The notes under the pieces were generated by a model. It was given only the letters and a program-made list of their open reading frames with translations, was not told the DNA's origin and did no database searches. 64,000 nt of DNA, from assembly GCA_013399875.1 (NCBI GenBank), contig VXAZ01002109.1, forward strand, positions 751,633 through 815,632, in the 5' to 3' direction. This stretch comes from Gymnorhina tibicen (taxonomy: Eukaryota > Chordata > Aves > Passeriformes > Artamidae). The translations under genes were made by a program, and so were the position numbers. Of the stretch, positions 45,901 to 60,030 are shown piece by piece; position 1 is the first letter of the stretch; each line of letters starts with the position of its first letter.

Positions 45901-48900
45901 GAGAATCCCTCAGTCTTCAGAAGCTTGGTGGTCTTACACTGAATCTGTATGGTCCAACTGGCATTTTACAGCAAACAAATATATATAAATATACACATGT
46001 ATAATCATATATATATATATATATATTCTATTTGAAATCTGTACTTTCTATCTTTTCATCTGTCTTTTCTGTGAAGCTCTCTTCAAGTGTTTCCTCTCCT
46101 GTTCAGTCCACAAAGGAATTGAGGTAGAGTTGCCAGCGTGCTCTTGAAGATTATCTTTAGAGATTAAAAAATTTTAAAAAAAAGAGGAAGAAGAAAAAAA
46201 AAGGAAAGAACCTCAGACATTGTTTTTTCTCATACTTGCACTAAGGATATGACAATCTGTAGCTGTTTATCAATTTAACTTATGATGGAGCTCATAAGCA
46301 GGACAGGCCACCAAGTTTTGCAGGTCTACAAAGCAAAAGGATAATTTGGTGTGGTATTTGGGAAATGTTTTGAGCAAAAAAATGTAGAGTAATTCTAACA
46401 TCCATATAATGTACTGGGGCCAGAAATTGGAAGCAATATTTTTAGGGGTATATCAAATAACCTGGTTGAGCATGTAAGCTGTCTTCAGATGGGCCACTGC
46501 TTCCACTAGCTGGTCTCAGTACATTCAGAACATCTTTCTACCTCCTAGATAAACAGATATGTCCCAAAAAGCCTGTGCTGCATCCATAACAACTGGTGGC
46601 TTGTAAAAATACAGGATGAATTGTTGTTCCTCCTATTAAGTAAGATCTATATGAATATGCAAAACTTTCCACAGCAGTAGTGCTAAGTGGCAGGATTTGG
46701 GTATAGGTGGCCTTTCCTGCTTGGTCTTTGCTACAGCTATGGATTTATCATCCACAGAAATCTAAGTATCTATTTCAGGGTGAGTTGGAAAGTTGGAAAG
46801 TGTACTGGGTGGATCTCCAGTGACTACAGTATTTGCATACGTAGTCACTTCCACAATAAATGCAGGTGTTTGAAGCTGATTCCAGCCTGTTTTAAACATC
46901 CTGTTGATTCAGATCCCAATTTCCTGGAGGCCCATAATTGCCTGGATTCTGTCAAAATCTGAAGTAGTTCACTAAAACATAATTGACCCCTTTCACACTT
47001 GGATCACTCAGCTGCTACTTTTAAATGAACAGGTCAGCTTCTGTGTGAAAATGAATTGGCACAGAATAGGATCAGATTAATTGTTTTACCTGTACCCATC
47101 TTCTTCCACCTCTGTGTCGAAACCTACAGTCAGTTTTAAATGATCATAAGGATTCAGACTAAAAATTAGTTTGTCTTCTTCTGGTCCTGCTGCAGCACTT
47201 GCTCAGCACATATCATTTAGCCCTTACTGGCAGGCCACATGCTAGACTGACCACTCTGCTCTCTCCCCAGGTGCCTTCTGCAATGTTCTGGCAGTGAACT
47301 CCTGTGGACTGGGCGTTCTCCTGACTCTCATGTCAGCTTGGTGTAATTCTCACATCACTGCTAGTGAAAAGAGTCTTGTCTGAAAAATACAAGACCAGGG
47401 GCTCTGTAGGAGCTAAACTGATGTGCGCAGGTTTCTTGCTTATCTTATTCTGTGCTCCTGAAAGGGCAAGAGGAGCTAGATATACAGAAAGAACGAGCCT
47501 CGTTTCCTGTCAAACTGTACCTCTTACTGGAAGGCTTTGATACAAAAATGGGCTGCTGGAGGCACTTTGGTATGACTGAAAATGATATTACGTTCAGCCA
47601 TTCTCCTGTACTTCTTGTCAATTCCCACTGAAAATAGGTGACTGAATATATTTCAGGAGGAGAGCTGAAATAGGCTCTGGGCTGTCAAAAGACTAGGAGG
47701 CAGCAGTGTATGCAGTCCAAGGCAGTGGGAAATGTGAGCTCATTTCCTAGCACTTTGGACTATGCTTCCTTTCCAGCTTGGCCTGAAGGGACTGGTGGTT
47801 AGGGCTCACCTCAGGTCATCTCCATGAGAAACCTTGCACTGTTACAGCTCTTTCCTTTGCCCAGTTTCTTTTACTGCTTATTGTCACAGCCCAGAGTGTG
47901 AACCCTGAATTGTACTGCTGAGCTATGTATGAGCTGTATTTTTCCAGAGTGATGTTCAGTTGCTCACGTATATGGTCATGTATAAGTGGTTGTGGTTCTC
48001 TGCTAGAGAAAGCTTCACTTTTTCAATATTGCCATCAACATTCAATAGTATTCAAGCTACATCATGGGGTACCATGGCTGATTCTGCCTTTTAATTATGA
48101 TCATATAATCTATGGAGGCCAAGTGGCATGACCAGGATACATTTATCTCAAGAGCAGTCCTGTAAGTCTGGTATTCATGCAGCTCACAGTGAAGTCTAAA
48201 GCAGCTCTGTGTGTTGTGTGCAGAGCACCTCGGAGCTCTTTGCTCCGTAGGTAGAAGCAAGATCATGGTTTCCAAACTTGTGCAAAATCACTTTGTTCAC
48301 CGAACTGAGAATTGGCTTCTCTGCAAAAGCCCACAGCTTATGTTGAGCATCAATAACTGCAGCTGTGCTGGTTGTGGCTGGCATAGGACACAGTATGGAT
48401 TCACAAGTGCCTGAATAATGCGAAGCTCATCTACCCAAGGGCACAGTGCACATGTAACAGGAACCTCAGAAACAGCAGACTACAGGAGCTGATATGACCT
48501 AATTTTAAAAGCAGCGTCATATATGCACAGAAAGGAGGAGCAAAGAGCCAACATAATTATTACTTTCTCCCTGACTTACCACTTGACACTTTTTTCATGA
48601 CTTCTCCTCAGCTTGACAATTTGATACCAGTTAGAGGTATGACTGGTAACATACAAGAAGTAGAGATTATAAAAAGAGAAAAAAAGGAAAAAGATTTCTA
48701 AGAATAGCTTCATCTTTAGTCCAGTTTCTTTGTGACTACTTGAGTTATCACACTAATACAAAGAGATATAACAGGAATAGCAGCCTGAAACCACATCTGC
48801 TTCATGCCTCTCAATATCCTCGAGTGCAGGTGAGACAGCAAGTCAAAGTTCAGTTTTTCAGCTGAACCTGACTGCAGGTGGCATGGTGTTCAGGGTTTGG

Positions 48901-49306
48901 TCTTCCTCTCCAGTCCTCTCTGCACTTAAATAACTTAAATGCAAAAATAAGAGAGAAATTGGATTCTATCCTTGTCTAAGATACTCTTTCTTCTTGGAGA
49001 AGTATATAAGTGCCCTAACAATAGTTAGATATATGCTGATACATTATGATAATGAATGCTACCTATGAAATAATGTCAGAATTCAAACATGTTCTGCAGC
49101 TGGTTTTTGTGGGGGAGCCAGTCTCCAAAATCTATTAGAACAGCTTCTTATTGGCATTACTTGAGTTCCTCTTTATTGCTAGCAAAATGTCTTGAGATAT
49201 CTTTATTTTGGCTATTATGCAAATCATTACTGGAATCTTGCTGTCTTGAGAAAAAATGCCTCTGAAGACACTGTGATTTGAAGGGTGGTATTTATTAACT
49301 GTGCAC
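42955..49306. other. Probable P2RY8 intron 1, simple repeats only
   Basis: AT-rich. Contains an (AT)n tract at 46007-46026 and an A/G-rich run at 46165-46208. Frames at 43594-43902 and 46687-46962 (about 100 and 91 codons) carry no domain. Confidence 0.55.
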
Positions 49307-49344
49307 TAAAAATTATAATTATTATGTCTTAATTATAATTTTTA
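49307..49344. repeat. 15-bp-arm AT-rich perfect palindrome
   Basis: TAAAAATTATAATTA at 49307-49321 and its exact complement at 49330-49344 with an 8-base loop (TTATGTCT). Confidence 0.9.
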
Positions 49345-49664
49345 TGACCTTGGCATTTATCCCCAACTTAATAGAGCTAGTTTTGTGTATTCCATTTGCC
49401 AACACTCTGTATTGCATAGTCACTTCTACTACATATATCTTGTGATCTGCTATCTTTAAGCACACGGGCAAACAAACATTCTTGAAATGAAAGCAGAGGT
49501 GTGGATCCATATCTTATCAGTCACTCTGTGTGCTTGATCACACTCATACAGGCAAAGGAGGTTGCATGCCCCTCTTGGATGAAGTTTTGCGAAACAGCTC
49601 CATGTTACCATGTGAGAAAGTGTATATTCATTACTATACCATGGGACATACTATGCTGCAATCA

Positions 49665-50263
49665 AGATATTACCACCTTATGCCCTTCTTTGTCTCTGCC
49701 ATGAGTTGTCTGCACATGGACACAGCACTCCAGATGCACCTCACCAAGGCAGATTTGAGGGGCAGGATCACCTCCCTTGACCTGCTGGCAATGCTTTTCC
49801 TCAGGCACCCCAGGATACCATGGGCCTTCTTGGCCCCAAGGACATACTGGTGGCTCATGGACAGCTTGTTTTCCATCAGGACACCCAGGTCCTTCTCCAC
49901 AGAGCTGCCCTCCAGCAGGTCAGCCCCCAGCCTGTGCTTGTGCACGTGGTGATTGCTCCCCAGGTGCAGGACCCTGCATTTGCCTTTGTTGAACTTCATT
50001 AGGTTCCTCTCTGTCCATCAGTCCAGCCCATCCAGGTCTTGCAGACTGACAGTACAGCACCCTGGTGTATCAGCCATTCCTCCCAGTTCTGTATCACCAT
50101 CAAACTTGCTGAGGCTGCAGTCTGTCCTTTCATCCAGCTCATGGATAAATAAGTTGAACAAGCTTGTACCCAGTACTGACCCCTGGGGAACGCCCCTAGC
50201 AATAGGCTGCCAGCTAGACTCTGTTCTAAGGCAATTTTGATGACTGGTACAGTTATGCTCCAA
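49665..50263 (-). mobile_element. CR1 LINE ORF2 fragment (reverse transcriptase region)
   Basis: The most upstream CR1 piece in the window, reverse orientation. Minus-strand frames show GVPQGSVLGTSLFNLFIHEL at about 50160-50220, the palm motif as KFDGDT instead of the usual FADDT, and further on FNKGKCRVLHLGSNH and KDLGVLMENKLSMS up to EVILPLKSALVR near 49740. The two frames are separated by a frameshift near 50000-50020. Dead copy lacking its 3' tail. Confidence 0.93.
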
Positions 50264-50695
50264 TAAGATACGTGTAACAGAGAGCAGTAGGAGACAGTTC
50301 TTCGGATAGAAAATTTGGACTGTTAGGAGCCCCAGAGATCTCTAAGTGATGTGCTCGGAAATATTACCACATTCCTGCAGTTTCAGTGTGTAACTTGACA
50401 ACAGATGCATAGAAAAATGGTATAGACGCACTTAAGAATAAAAGAAATGTTTGGTGCAGACAGTGACATCAGGGAAATATGGTTTGACCTAAAATAGGGC
50501 AATATTTCTGTTACTAAAAATTAATGTTACCGTTTTTAAACTAAAAATTAGAGCCAACTGGCACAGAAAAGCGTATAGTTCAGAATGACACATATTTAGT
50601 GGTGGGAATGTTATTAAATCCTCTGCAGTTTTAGTAAAAAGGACAGGAAAAGGTGTTAATAAGGTCCAGGAAGGAACCGGACAAACAGTTTCTAC
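50264..50695. other. Nothing recognised
   Basis: AT-rich stretch between the CR1 fragment and the palindrome at 50696. Confidence 0.55.
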
Positions 50696-50722
50696 ATGTG
50701 ATGTGTGTGAAGCACATCACAT
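50696..50722. repeat. Palindrome ATGTGATGTG / CACATCACAT, 7-base loop
   Basis: Perfect 10-bp arms at 50696-50705 and 50713-50722. A related smaller palindrome (TGATGTG / CACATCA) lies at 51180-51203. Confidence 0.85.
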
Positions 50723-50866
50723 AAAACAGTGAACCGCAGAAAGACCCCAGATACATAAAAAACAGTTAAATGAAAAATGTAAAAATGCTGAGGCTGATTG
50801 CCCTGGTTTTCAGCTGGGTATCTGACCTAATTTAGGCATCTGAGAAGTCTGATGAAAGGAAGTGAC

Positions 50867-51437
50867 TGTTAGGAATGGTATGGCCAAGGCACACACTGAT
50901 ATAGCCTTGTATAAACAGGCAGTGCCTCTTCAGGATCGTTACTGTTGCATTACTGGAAGCTTTGTGTCACCTCCAGTAAACAATTCAGTTGCATCAACAC
51001 AAGACAGAATATTTGTGGGCTGAAGGCTGTGACCAGAGGACCGCATCATCAATCACATAACAAGATGGTAAATGTGGCAGCAATGTTCTTGGCATAAAAA
51101 AATCAGCTGCACCAAACAATACGGAAATAACAAAGCCTTTCAAGTACCCCTAACCAAACTAGGAAAGTACAGCGTGGTGTGATGTGTGTCTCCAGGCACA
51201 TCAAGTGTGATTCCTTGTGGAAATCAACTGTTCAAGATCCAGTGGGGAGCTCCTCACAAGATGAGGATTAGCATCTCTCGGCTCAGGCCTCTGTCATCCT
51301 GAGTCTCCACAGCGGCAGGAGCACTGACCTGGGGTCTCCTTCCCAATCAGGATGCTAAAGAGCTTTGACTTTTTGACTATTGCAAATAAATTTCTACAAC
51401 TTCAACTGCTTAACTGAGACTTGTTAGCAAATGGCAA
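50867..51437 (+). mobile_element. LTR-like sequence, weak
   Basis: Begins TGTTAGGAATGGTATGG, has TATAAA at 50910-50915, AATAAA at 51385-51390 and a pyrimidine/CAACTTCAACTGC stretch then TTAGCA at the end, an order resembling an avian ERV LTR. No matching target duplication was found, so the ends are guesses. Confidence 0.25.
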
Positions 51438-54400
51438 GCTTGAAATGCGGGCTCTCATGAGGAGTTCCCTATCAAAAGGTTTTGGTTCTCTTTTTCACTC
51501 TCTTGTAGTGCCATAGATCATGAAGGAGAATTGCTTCTGGAAGCTCCTTTGTTTGCAGACACCTGATGCTTTGACAGTGGCTGAGATGTGATCCCAGCCA
51601 CCACAGCAGCTACCTTCTCTTCCCAAGGATGCTCTCAGCTACCTGGGAGTAGAGACAGGATGGTGCTTTTGAAAATGCAGCCTGGTACCCAGCTCACAGT
51701 GAAGAAAGATCAGTACCAACTACTTTCTCACTTCTCTTTCTGAGAATAGTGGAGGTTAGCTATTTTTTACTATTACTTAGTTCCCAGCTCTGTTTCGGGA
51801 CTCATTGCTTGTGCTTGCTCATGAGAAGTTCAGGGGCTCAGAGCCATCTCGGGGTTTTCCCACAGAGCTGCCAAGACTATGACCTCCCGAGCCCTGCTGA
51901 AATCCCCTGGAACCTGGGCACACTTTCTGCACGTGCACATGGTGTCCAGCCAGCACCTGCGTGTGGCATCAGCTTGGCAGTGGAGAGGCCTGGTGGGGCA
52001 TGTGAGATGAAGTCACCCGTGCTTGTGACAGTCACTGAGCACTACAGCCTGCGGTGGGGTTTAATGTGGTTTGGCAAGCAAATGATGGAAAACGCTGGTG
52101 TTTTGAAGCTCTTTCAGGGAACTGAAGGAAACAGACCTGAGTCCTTTTTATTTTAACATCTCAGAAAGACTTTTATAAAAACCTAAAGGCAACGTACATT
52201 TCAGGAGAGCAACTTTACTTTCCTTTCTTCTTCTCTGTGTGTTTCTCTAGTCTTACATTTTCTTATCATAGTACAAATATAAGGAGAGAGAGAGAGAGAG
52301 AAAGAAAAGGAAAGGAGAGTTGTAAGATTTAAAATACATCCATTTTCTTGAGGATTGTGGTTTAATAAAGGTTGTGCATTACATTTTCATAAAAGAGTCT
52401 GGAAAGGCAAAATAAATTCTCACAATCCCTTCTAGCCCCATCCATCCATCCGTGCAGGTGAGCAAACCATAGTGCCAACATACTAAAGATAAGAGTGCAC
52501 TGATAAAAGATGCTTCACCACATGATGTGGGGAAAGTTTTTTACAAGTTAGGCCTAGCTGCTCAGTACAGGTTCCTCTTTCAATTCTCTGAAACTCTTTA
52601 AAAAAATTGCACACACAAAAAAAACAACTTTCAAAAGCAGTTTCCTCAGTTCAGCCCTCCCTCCACTCCCACACCATCTCTATAGATGCTTCTAAGATGT
52701 ACTACAAACTACATGTAAAAGTTACTTGTGCTGCGTGGGCTGATAGTTTTTAGAGCATTCTGTTACAGCATGATGTAAACTAATCTACACAAAACCCTCA
52801 AGGCTTTTCATTTAGTTTTGTTTACCTGTTTCTTTAATGTAAAAGAAATCTGTCCCTTTTTTTTACCAAGACCAGTAGAAAGAGACGACACCTAGCAATT
52901 CACCAGCTCAAACCTATCATTTCTTTTTAGAGGTTATACAATCACAACAGGAAATATTTTGAAATGGTCATACTAATCACAAGACAGAGTACTTTTTGGT
53001 CTGAACATGTGTTTATACTAGACTCCTATTTTTAGGTTGCATCACATGCCAACTCCTTGCCATTGCCATTTGTATTAATAGTAGTTTTTGCTGTTTTTTT
53101 CCTCGTTTCTTTACACACCTGATGCAAAACAATACTTGGAAAATATGCTAATTTTGGCTTAAGTCCTCAAAAGGAATTAGACATCCAAATATTTTAGGAA
53201 TCAGTCCTTAGTAGTAGCATTCCTGACTAGTTTCCCTGCACCCTTCTGCAAAAGCAAAAGCAAACACAAACTTGTCTCCTGCTGCCAAAACTGTCAATGA
53301 GAACGTATCAATGATGCTTTGACCAGCATGTCAGTGGCCTCCCCACAGTGGCACGATATCCAAAGGAGTATGACTTTCTAGATTAAAGTAAGGAGCCACC
53401 TTATTGATCATGCCTGTGTAAAAGGATCTGGCACTCCAAGAGCACTTCTAAAGTGCTGGGATGAAGTGGACTGAAGGCAACACTCACAATGAGCTTCCTC
53501 ATTATCACTCCTGCAGAGAACCATGTCAATAAGAAGATGAAAATGTTAACGACTTCATTGTACCTCTTTGTGAAAAAGCCACCTTGCAATTACAAGAGGT
53601 AGAAGATTAAGAATCAGGTATTTTCTGAAGGTTGACTGGATCGACAAGAGTTGACAAGACTGTAGGTGTGTTCTTGAGGATGATAAGCAGAACATCTTCA
53701 GTTGCAGTGCTCTCTCTTTCACTTGCTCCATGCCTTCTGAAAAGTCACTTTCCTACTCTGATATAATTTTTTCTTTAAATAATACTAATATTTTTGCTCA
53801 ACTCAGTTACTTCGCTTCTGATGGTTCAAGGAGTATTAATGTCTTGCTTTTTACATGGTACAAGGGTTGTAAGGAGAACATTTTAAGTGGCTTTTGAAAT
53901 TGAGCACTTCCTTGTACTTTAACTGATGATATCCAAATAATGAGACTTCCTAAATCAATTATCAAAATAAAAGAAGCCTTTCTTTAGAGGTAGTGGATTT
54001 CTTTTTCTGCATGAATTATAATAATGTAATAATATCCCAAGAGGAAAAATACCCACAAACTGCGAGGTACAGTAAGATTTTCTGGTTCTCAAATGACTGA
54101 ATACCTCATATTACAGAATCAGTGTATTATTTTGTATACTGGATTTCTGATGTCTCATTCTTGTCACTAGTGAAGAAACAGTTCAGCTAAAAACCAGGAC
54201 TTTCTTTAGAAACTGGGTGTAAAAAGAGATTGTGGTTAGATTTGCTCAATCACCAAAAAAAAAAAAAAAAGAGACACAGGAGAGCAGCAAGTACCTAGAG
54301 GAGTAGAGGAGTTAATACAGAATGTAAATCCACAGAGAAAGCCAGTGCACCACCATCCATACTCTGCCTCGGGTTGTAGAAACATAAGTTTCTACACCTG

Positions 54401-57400
54401 CCTGCCCAGGAGCCTCCATGGCCCCATCTGAGATGTCCGCACTTCATCGGCTCACAATTAGGCCTTTTACCATGAGATACAGAAAACCAGGACACTGAGC
54501 AGCAAGAAAACTAGACAGAAACACCTTAGTCTCTGAGAAAGTTTCAGCTTTTGACACTTCGTGGAGTGTTTCAAGGAGACCTCTAGATACAACCATGTAT
54601 TACCGCTGAAATTTCTGCTGCAGTGAGTGTTTGTATCCATCTTATCTCATAAAATCCAGAAGTATCCAAACCAGCAACAAGAACACTATTCACACTTCCT
54701 AAATATCACACAATGAGGATGTGGGAGATAGGAGTTTATTTCTCCCTTCAGACTGATGAGATTTAAAACTACACCTCCCACCAAGCAATAAGATTTTCTA
54801 TTACTTACTTCATCTAAAATGTATAAATTACATTTAAGCAGGAATTGCATTTTGGATGTCTTCTCCTCTCAAGTATTAAACAAACACTACAGTTTGTTTT
54901 TCTCACCCATGGAATTTATATCGCAGTAGTACCATGTGAACTGGAACAAATTCAACAGCAGGAGTAAAGACAAGTTGTAGATAGATAACATTATGGTTAA
55001 TGCATTTCTGCAAGAATCCTTGGTTCCAATCAGGCCAGCTAAACATCCATAGTGTGTAGGGGGTGCCCTAAGTATCCACAGGATTAAAGGGCAGGTGGCA
55101 TTGACGCCTTGCTTCTGTCTGTATCCCATGCAGGATGTACTCCAGTAAGTGTTTTGGGAATTCATGGTATACTGGGTCCTCAAACTGGTGCAGCACAAGG
55201 AACAGTCTTCCCCCCACTCCACAACTGTGGTTCATTTCAGGCCTTCAGCCTGAGCTGGGTATTAGGATGTATGGGCTTCTGAGGTCTTAGTGACTGGGGT
55301 TAATAGTTTTGATAATGGCACCTTTAGCAAAAGCTGAGCAGCTGAAGACCTCAGTCTTGAGTTTTAGCACTTAGTGAAAATAAAAGAGTATTTAGGCTCC
55401 TAAAGCCTTTTTCAATAGTAGCATAAAAGTCAGAAATTGGAAATTCCACCTGTGATGAAAATTTTCTCCTTCAGTGTAGGGTTGGAGTGGATCCCAGCAA
55501 GTAGGTCAGGCATATGAACATGCAGAGGCCTGATGCTAGGCATATAATATGAATCACAAATGCACATTTGCTTTGCTCTGCCTTCTGGGATTATGCCCCT
55601 TTTGCAGAAGAATCTCCTGTGCTCCTAGCTAAATCATTCATTGGTGAGCACAGTCCTGCCCTGGATGGATGGTCTTCATCCTCTGTTGTAAGAATCAGTG
55701 GCACTCAAATAAAAATACTTGCCTTTCCTGCTTTTATAGCAGTCCCAATTGCTTTTCTGTAGGTCAAGAACCCTGGCAGGTCTTCCATAATCTACTGCCA
55801 CTCAGTCAGTCTTTGAGATCATGGACTTAAAATGTCTTGCTAAACTCCTTGAGAAGAGATATCCTGTCCCAGCAGACTAGGACAGACATTTAGCACAGAA
55901 AAGCTACCTGGCCCAACTCCATATTTTAGCACCATTCTCCCGGGCAGATATAAGGTACTTGTGGAAGTGTGAGAGGGTGAGTTTGGCAGGTGGGTGTGAT
56001 ACCTTCTCTGCAAATCACCTGGCTGAATGTTCATGTATCTTTCCCCACTGACAGGCAGGAGTGAAGTAGGGCTGTTTCTTGTTGAACAAACATTCCTGAT
56101 TTCCTGGGTTGTTTAGATGGAGGATCTCATGATTATGAGCCTCAGCTCACAGGGCTATAGGTATCTACTTGCTCTACGTCTTGCTAAGATCCTTTACATA
56201 TTCCCCCTTCCTGGCTGGAATGGGAGAAGAACGGTATAAAGATCCTGTACTTACACTGACTACATTTTCCTGCCAAGGGGGGCAATTACCCAGGGAAATA
56301 CCTAGGAAGCCAGGCCAGAGAAAAGGACTCCAGTGAGAATGAAAGCTGTGCTTATGGAGCTACAACATGGCTCAGGTTGGCCTCAGAGTAACACCAATCC
56401 AATGGTTTTTTAACAGAATGAGGCTCACAGGACATACATGGAGGAGTTTACACACACTTTCTTGCTCCAGCATGAGACCTCATCTATCTCTTGTGACATC
56501 CTGTCATTGCTGGCATGATTAACTCCTAGCAGTGGGTATGTGGGTGCATCACTGAAGGACAGGGTTTGAGGAAAGCAACAGATGATCAGCTAATTTTCAG
56601 CGTTATGTGGTGACAATACAATGCTATCTGTGATGTAGGCTGTCAAAATAAAACTGTGGTAGAAGGATGAATGAAAAGACTACAAGATTCTTAGTGGTAA
56701 GAGCCTGACGCCACCTCTCCCCCCACTCCTAGCAAAGTGTTGTCAACTCTTCAACTCTATCCTGCTGTTCTGATGAATAGTTACCCTAAAGTTTGCTTGG
56801 CTTTCATGCTCCCAGTTGGTTGGGAGTATGAAAGATGCACAGATCTACTTATTCATAGACTACAAATGAAGAAGAAAAGCACAAGCAGAGATTCTCTATT
56901 AAAGAGTTAAGAGGAAGGGAGGAGAAATAAGGAAGTAGTGGTTGAAACAATCTGCTTTTAAGCAAAGAAAAAAGTTAAGAAAGACTTGATAACATTTTAA
57001 ACGGTTTATAAACAACACAGAAGAGCCCCAAACTAGGTAGTTTTTTTTCCTGGGGGTGCGGGTGTTCATAACTAGTGGAAACTGCAACAAGAACTTCAGA
57101 AATGGAAACATTAAACTTTTAGCCAAAAAAACAAGCACAGTTTTCTCACCCACCCAGACCGAAACAGGAAGTGAAGGGATTATTTCTAATAAGGAGAAGA
57201 GAGATTGGTTTCCAAACCCTTTCAGTGTAGGGTAGCACCATTTTTACTATCTAGTTATTTAATTTGAGATCAGGTGGATCAAAAGAATATAAAACAGAGA
57301 AAGCACATTAAAATCCTTTGTGGGGTTTGCCACAAAGGACAGCTGGACTGTCAGTGTCAAAAAAATAAACACAAAGTGATTTGCAAAGAACATTTACATA

Positions 57401-59509
57401 CTCTGTAATTCTGATCTGAGAATGCTCTGTTGGCTTTTAAAAAATTGTATCATATTTGGCTGTTTCTCCACTGGGGAAATACTCCTTTCATTTGTCCTGA
57501 TTGACAGTACTGATTCAGCAGCAATACAATCTTTGTAGCCCTAACATATTAAAAAAAAATGCTGAAGTCAATGTCTTGCAGATGTATTCAAAAAAGTGTT
57601 GTAATTTGCAACTGTCTGTATGTAGGGCCTTGCCAAAATCTGTGGCATTATTTCTCACCAATGTGAGTGGTTGTGGAAAGGATTTAGATTAGGGATGGTT
57701 TAGGACTAATTAATTTTGTAAGTGAAATAAATGTGAAATAAAATAAATATAAAATAAATACATAAAATTGAAAACATTTAATCTCGACGTTCAGAGCTAC
57801 TTAGAAGTTTAATTGCTGAAAGCTTAACTTTCTGCTTCTATATAATCCCATTTAACACTGTGCATGAAACAATAAGGCAGTGAGTAACAGTCTGCAAGAT
57901 GTTTATTTACCAGCACTACTGTGAGTTATTTTTTATCTTCAATGCCTTTGATGGTTACACATCAAGAGACTTAAGCTCTGGCTCAGATCTCAAAAAAGGA
58001 AATAAGCCCCCACAAGTCTCTACAGCACATTTCTCTGGAGGAGGAGGAGAGCATTGAAACATTAATGCTCAACCTGAATCTGTTTTCTTTCTCCCAGAAG
58101 AAAGTAAAAGGGCACAATGACACTGGGCTGCAGAAATGAAAGGTGAGGGCCAGGGCTCTGTGGAGCATGGTGGAGATAATGTACATAACCTGCACTGAGA
58201 TGCTGGGCCTGGAAATTCTTTCTCTGAGTCAGTCAATGAATGCTGTTCACAGAAACAGAGTGGGCTGCTTGGACTTAGAAATGAAAGACTCTGGTATTTC
58301 AGCACACTTTCTTATCAGACAAATTAAGTCTGTGGGCGAGTATGTAGCCTCCTCTGTAGGGGAAGGATGTGATATGGGAGAATCCAGAAGGGAATGTGGG
58401 AGTGCTGGGTAACTATCAGCCAGAACAGGTATCAAACACTTTCACTTGTTCCCTTTATCATTAATATAGAAGCAAGAATATAAATAAAACCCAAAGAACC
58501 ACTGAACCCAGCTGTTGTCCAGCTTTGTTTGAAAAGGATCTTTGGTCTACATACATGAGTCTGTATTTCTCCTCTCTCCCTCAATAAATGTGAATTGGCT
58601 AATAAAGGGTGAAGGTCCCTAGATTAACCAAGTTTCTGAGCATTGCATGAATTATTTGGCCAACTGGATGGAAGCCTGGAATTCAGACATTTATAATTCC
58701 ACCTAATATTTTTGCGTTCCTTTCCCTGATTAGTGCAACTGCATATGGTTTTCTGTGTGTAATGGCCATAATAACTCAGAAGTTTGTAGAGGTGTGAAAT
58801 AGCAATAAGGACAATATTCATTATATATCAATACATTGTAAGTCACAGTAAGTAAATAGACTAGTGTTTTCTACTGTCCCCAGAGCCACTGGATCCACAC
58901 ATGTTGGTGATATCTCCCCCTATGGGGCAGTGTCACCATCTCATCCTAACTGTTCAAAATGCCTTTCATCCATCCCTTTTTTCAGTCTGGGGTCAAAGCA
59001 AGGAAAGTGTAGCTCAGAATAAAAGACAAAGTATTTCTTGTGGACACAAATATCAGTCTGCAAATCCTACACCAAATCCTGCTTGACCCAACATGTGACA
59101 GACCCATTTTATGAACGGACCACACATTTATCTTCCATTCAAGGAAGTGAAAGAATTTAGCATTCAGTTCTCTTGGGCCCACAGGTGGACACCAAAACAT
59201 CTTTCATATATAAGCATGGCTTTATTTCTAACACCTGGCATGCTTTGAATTTCTGGCCTGCTCTTTGTGAAGAAACCCCTACTTATTTTCTTCAGATTTA
59301 CTAGAAAAGCTTAACCTGATGATATATAGAAGGTTTAAACTTTTTTACTTTGGTGTGGCAGGTGGGGGCAGGGGAGCATTTACGGCTCCTGTAGCATGTT
59401 AGTGTGAGCAACGAAATGGTTGTTAATGGAAAGCTGCAACACTGAGGTTTTTATTTGAAACTTGAGGAAGTCAAATCTCCAGGTGACCACATGCCCTTTT
59501 GAAGATGGC
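51438..59509. other. Right-hand noncoding region, simple repeats only
   Basis: Contains (GA)n at 52284-52301, poly-A at 54255-54270 and an AAATAAATA-rich run at 57720-57768. A 135-codon frame at 51749-52156 has a hydrophobic start but no family match. No CR1 tail recognised. Confidence 0.55.
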
Positions 59510-60030
59510 AAAGATTTTCAGTTTTGGGCCCCTTACTGCAAGAAAGACATTGAGGTGCTGGAGAGTGTACAGAGAAGGACAATGGAGCTGGTGAGGAGTC
59601 TGGAGCACAGGTCTTTCTAAGAACAGCTGACGGTGCTGAGGATGTTGAGTCTGAAGAAAAGGGGGGACTTCGTCATTCTCTACAACCACCTGAAAGGAGA
59701 CTGGACCCAGTCTTGGGGTCTTGTCTCCTTTCCCTTGTCTCCTGGGGCTTGGTCTCTTCTCCCAGGTAACAACTGGAAAAAGGAAATGGCCTCAAGTTTC
59801 ACCAGGGGAGGTTTAGATTGAATAATAGAAAAATTCCTTCACTGAAAGGGTTTTCAGGCATTGGAACAGACTGCCCAGGGAAGTGGTGGAGTCACCATTC
59901 CTGGAGGTATTTAAAAGATGTATAGATGTGGCACTTGGGAATATGGGTTAGTGGCAGACATGGCAGTGCTGGGTTAAGGGTTGGACTTGATGACCTTGAG
60001 GGTCTTTTCCAGCCTAAATAATTCAGTTTC
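59510..60030 (+). mobile_element. CR1 LINE 3' fragment
   Basis: CAGTTTTGGGCCCCTTACTG, AGAAAGACATTGAGGTGCTG, then GGAACAGACTGCCCAGGGAA and the tail GGACTTGATGACCTTGAGGG. A C/T-rich low-complexity insert at about 59700-59765 interrupts it. Confidence 0.93.

Noticed and set aside
46687..46962. 91-codon plus-strand frame
   Set aside because: No recognisable motif, no neighbouring exon signals, ordinary AT-rich context.
51749..52156. 135-codon open frame on plus with a hydrophobic N-terminus
   Set aside because: No family match, no Kozak or splice support, and amino acid order looks random; likely chance in a locally GC-richer patch.
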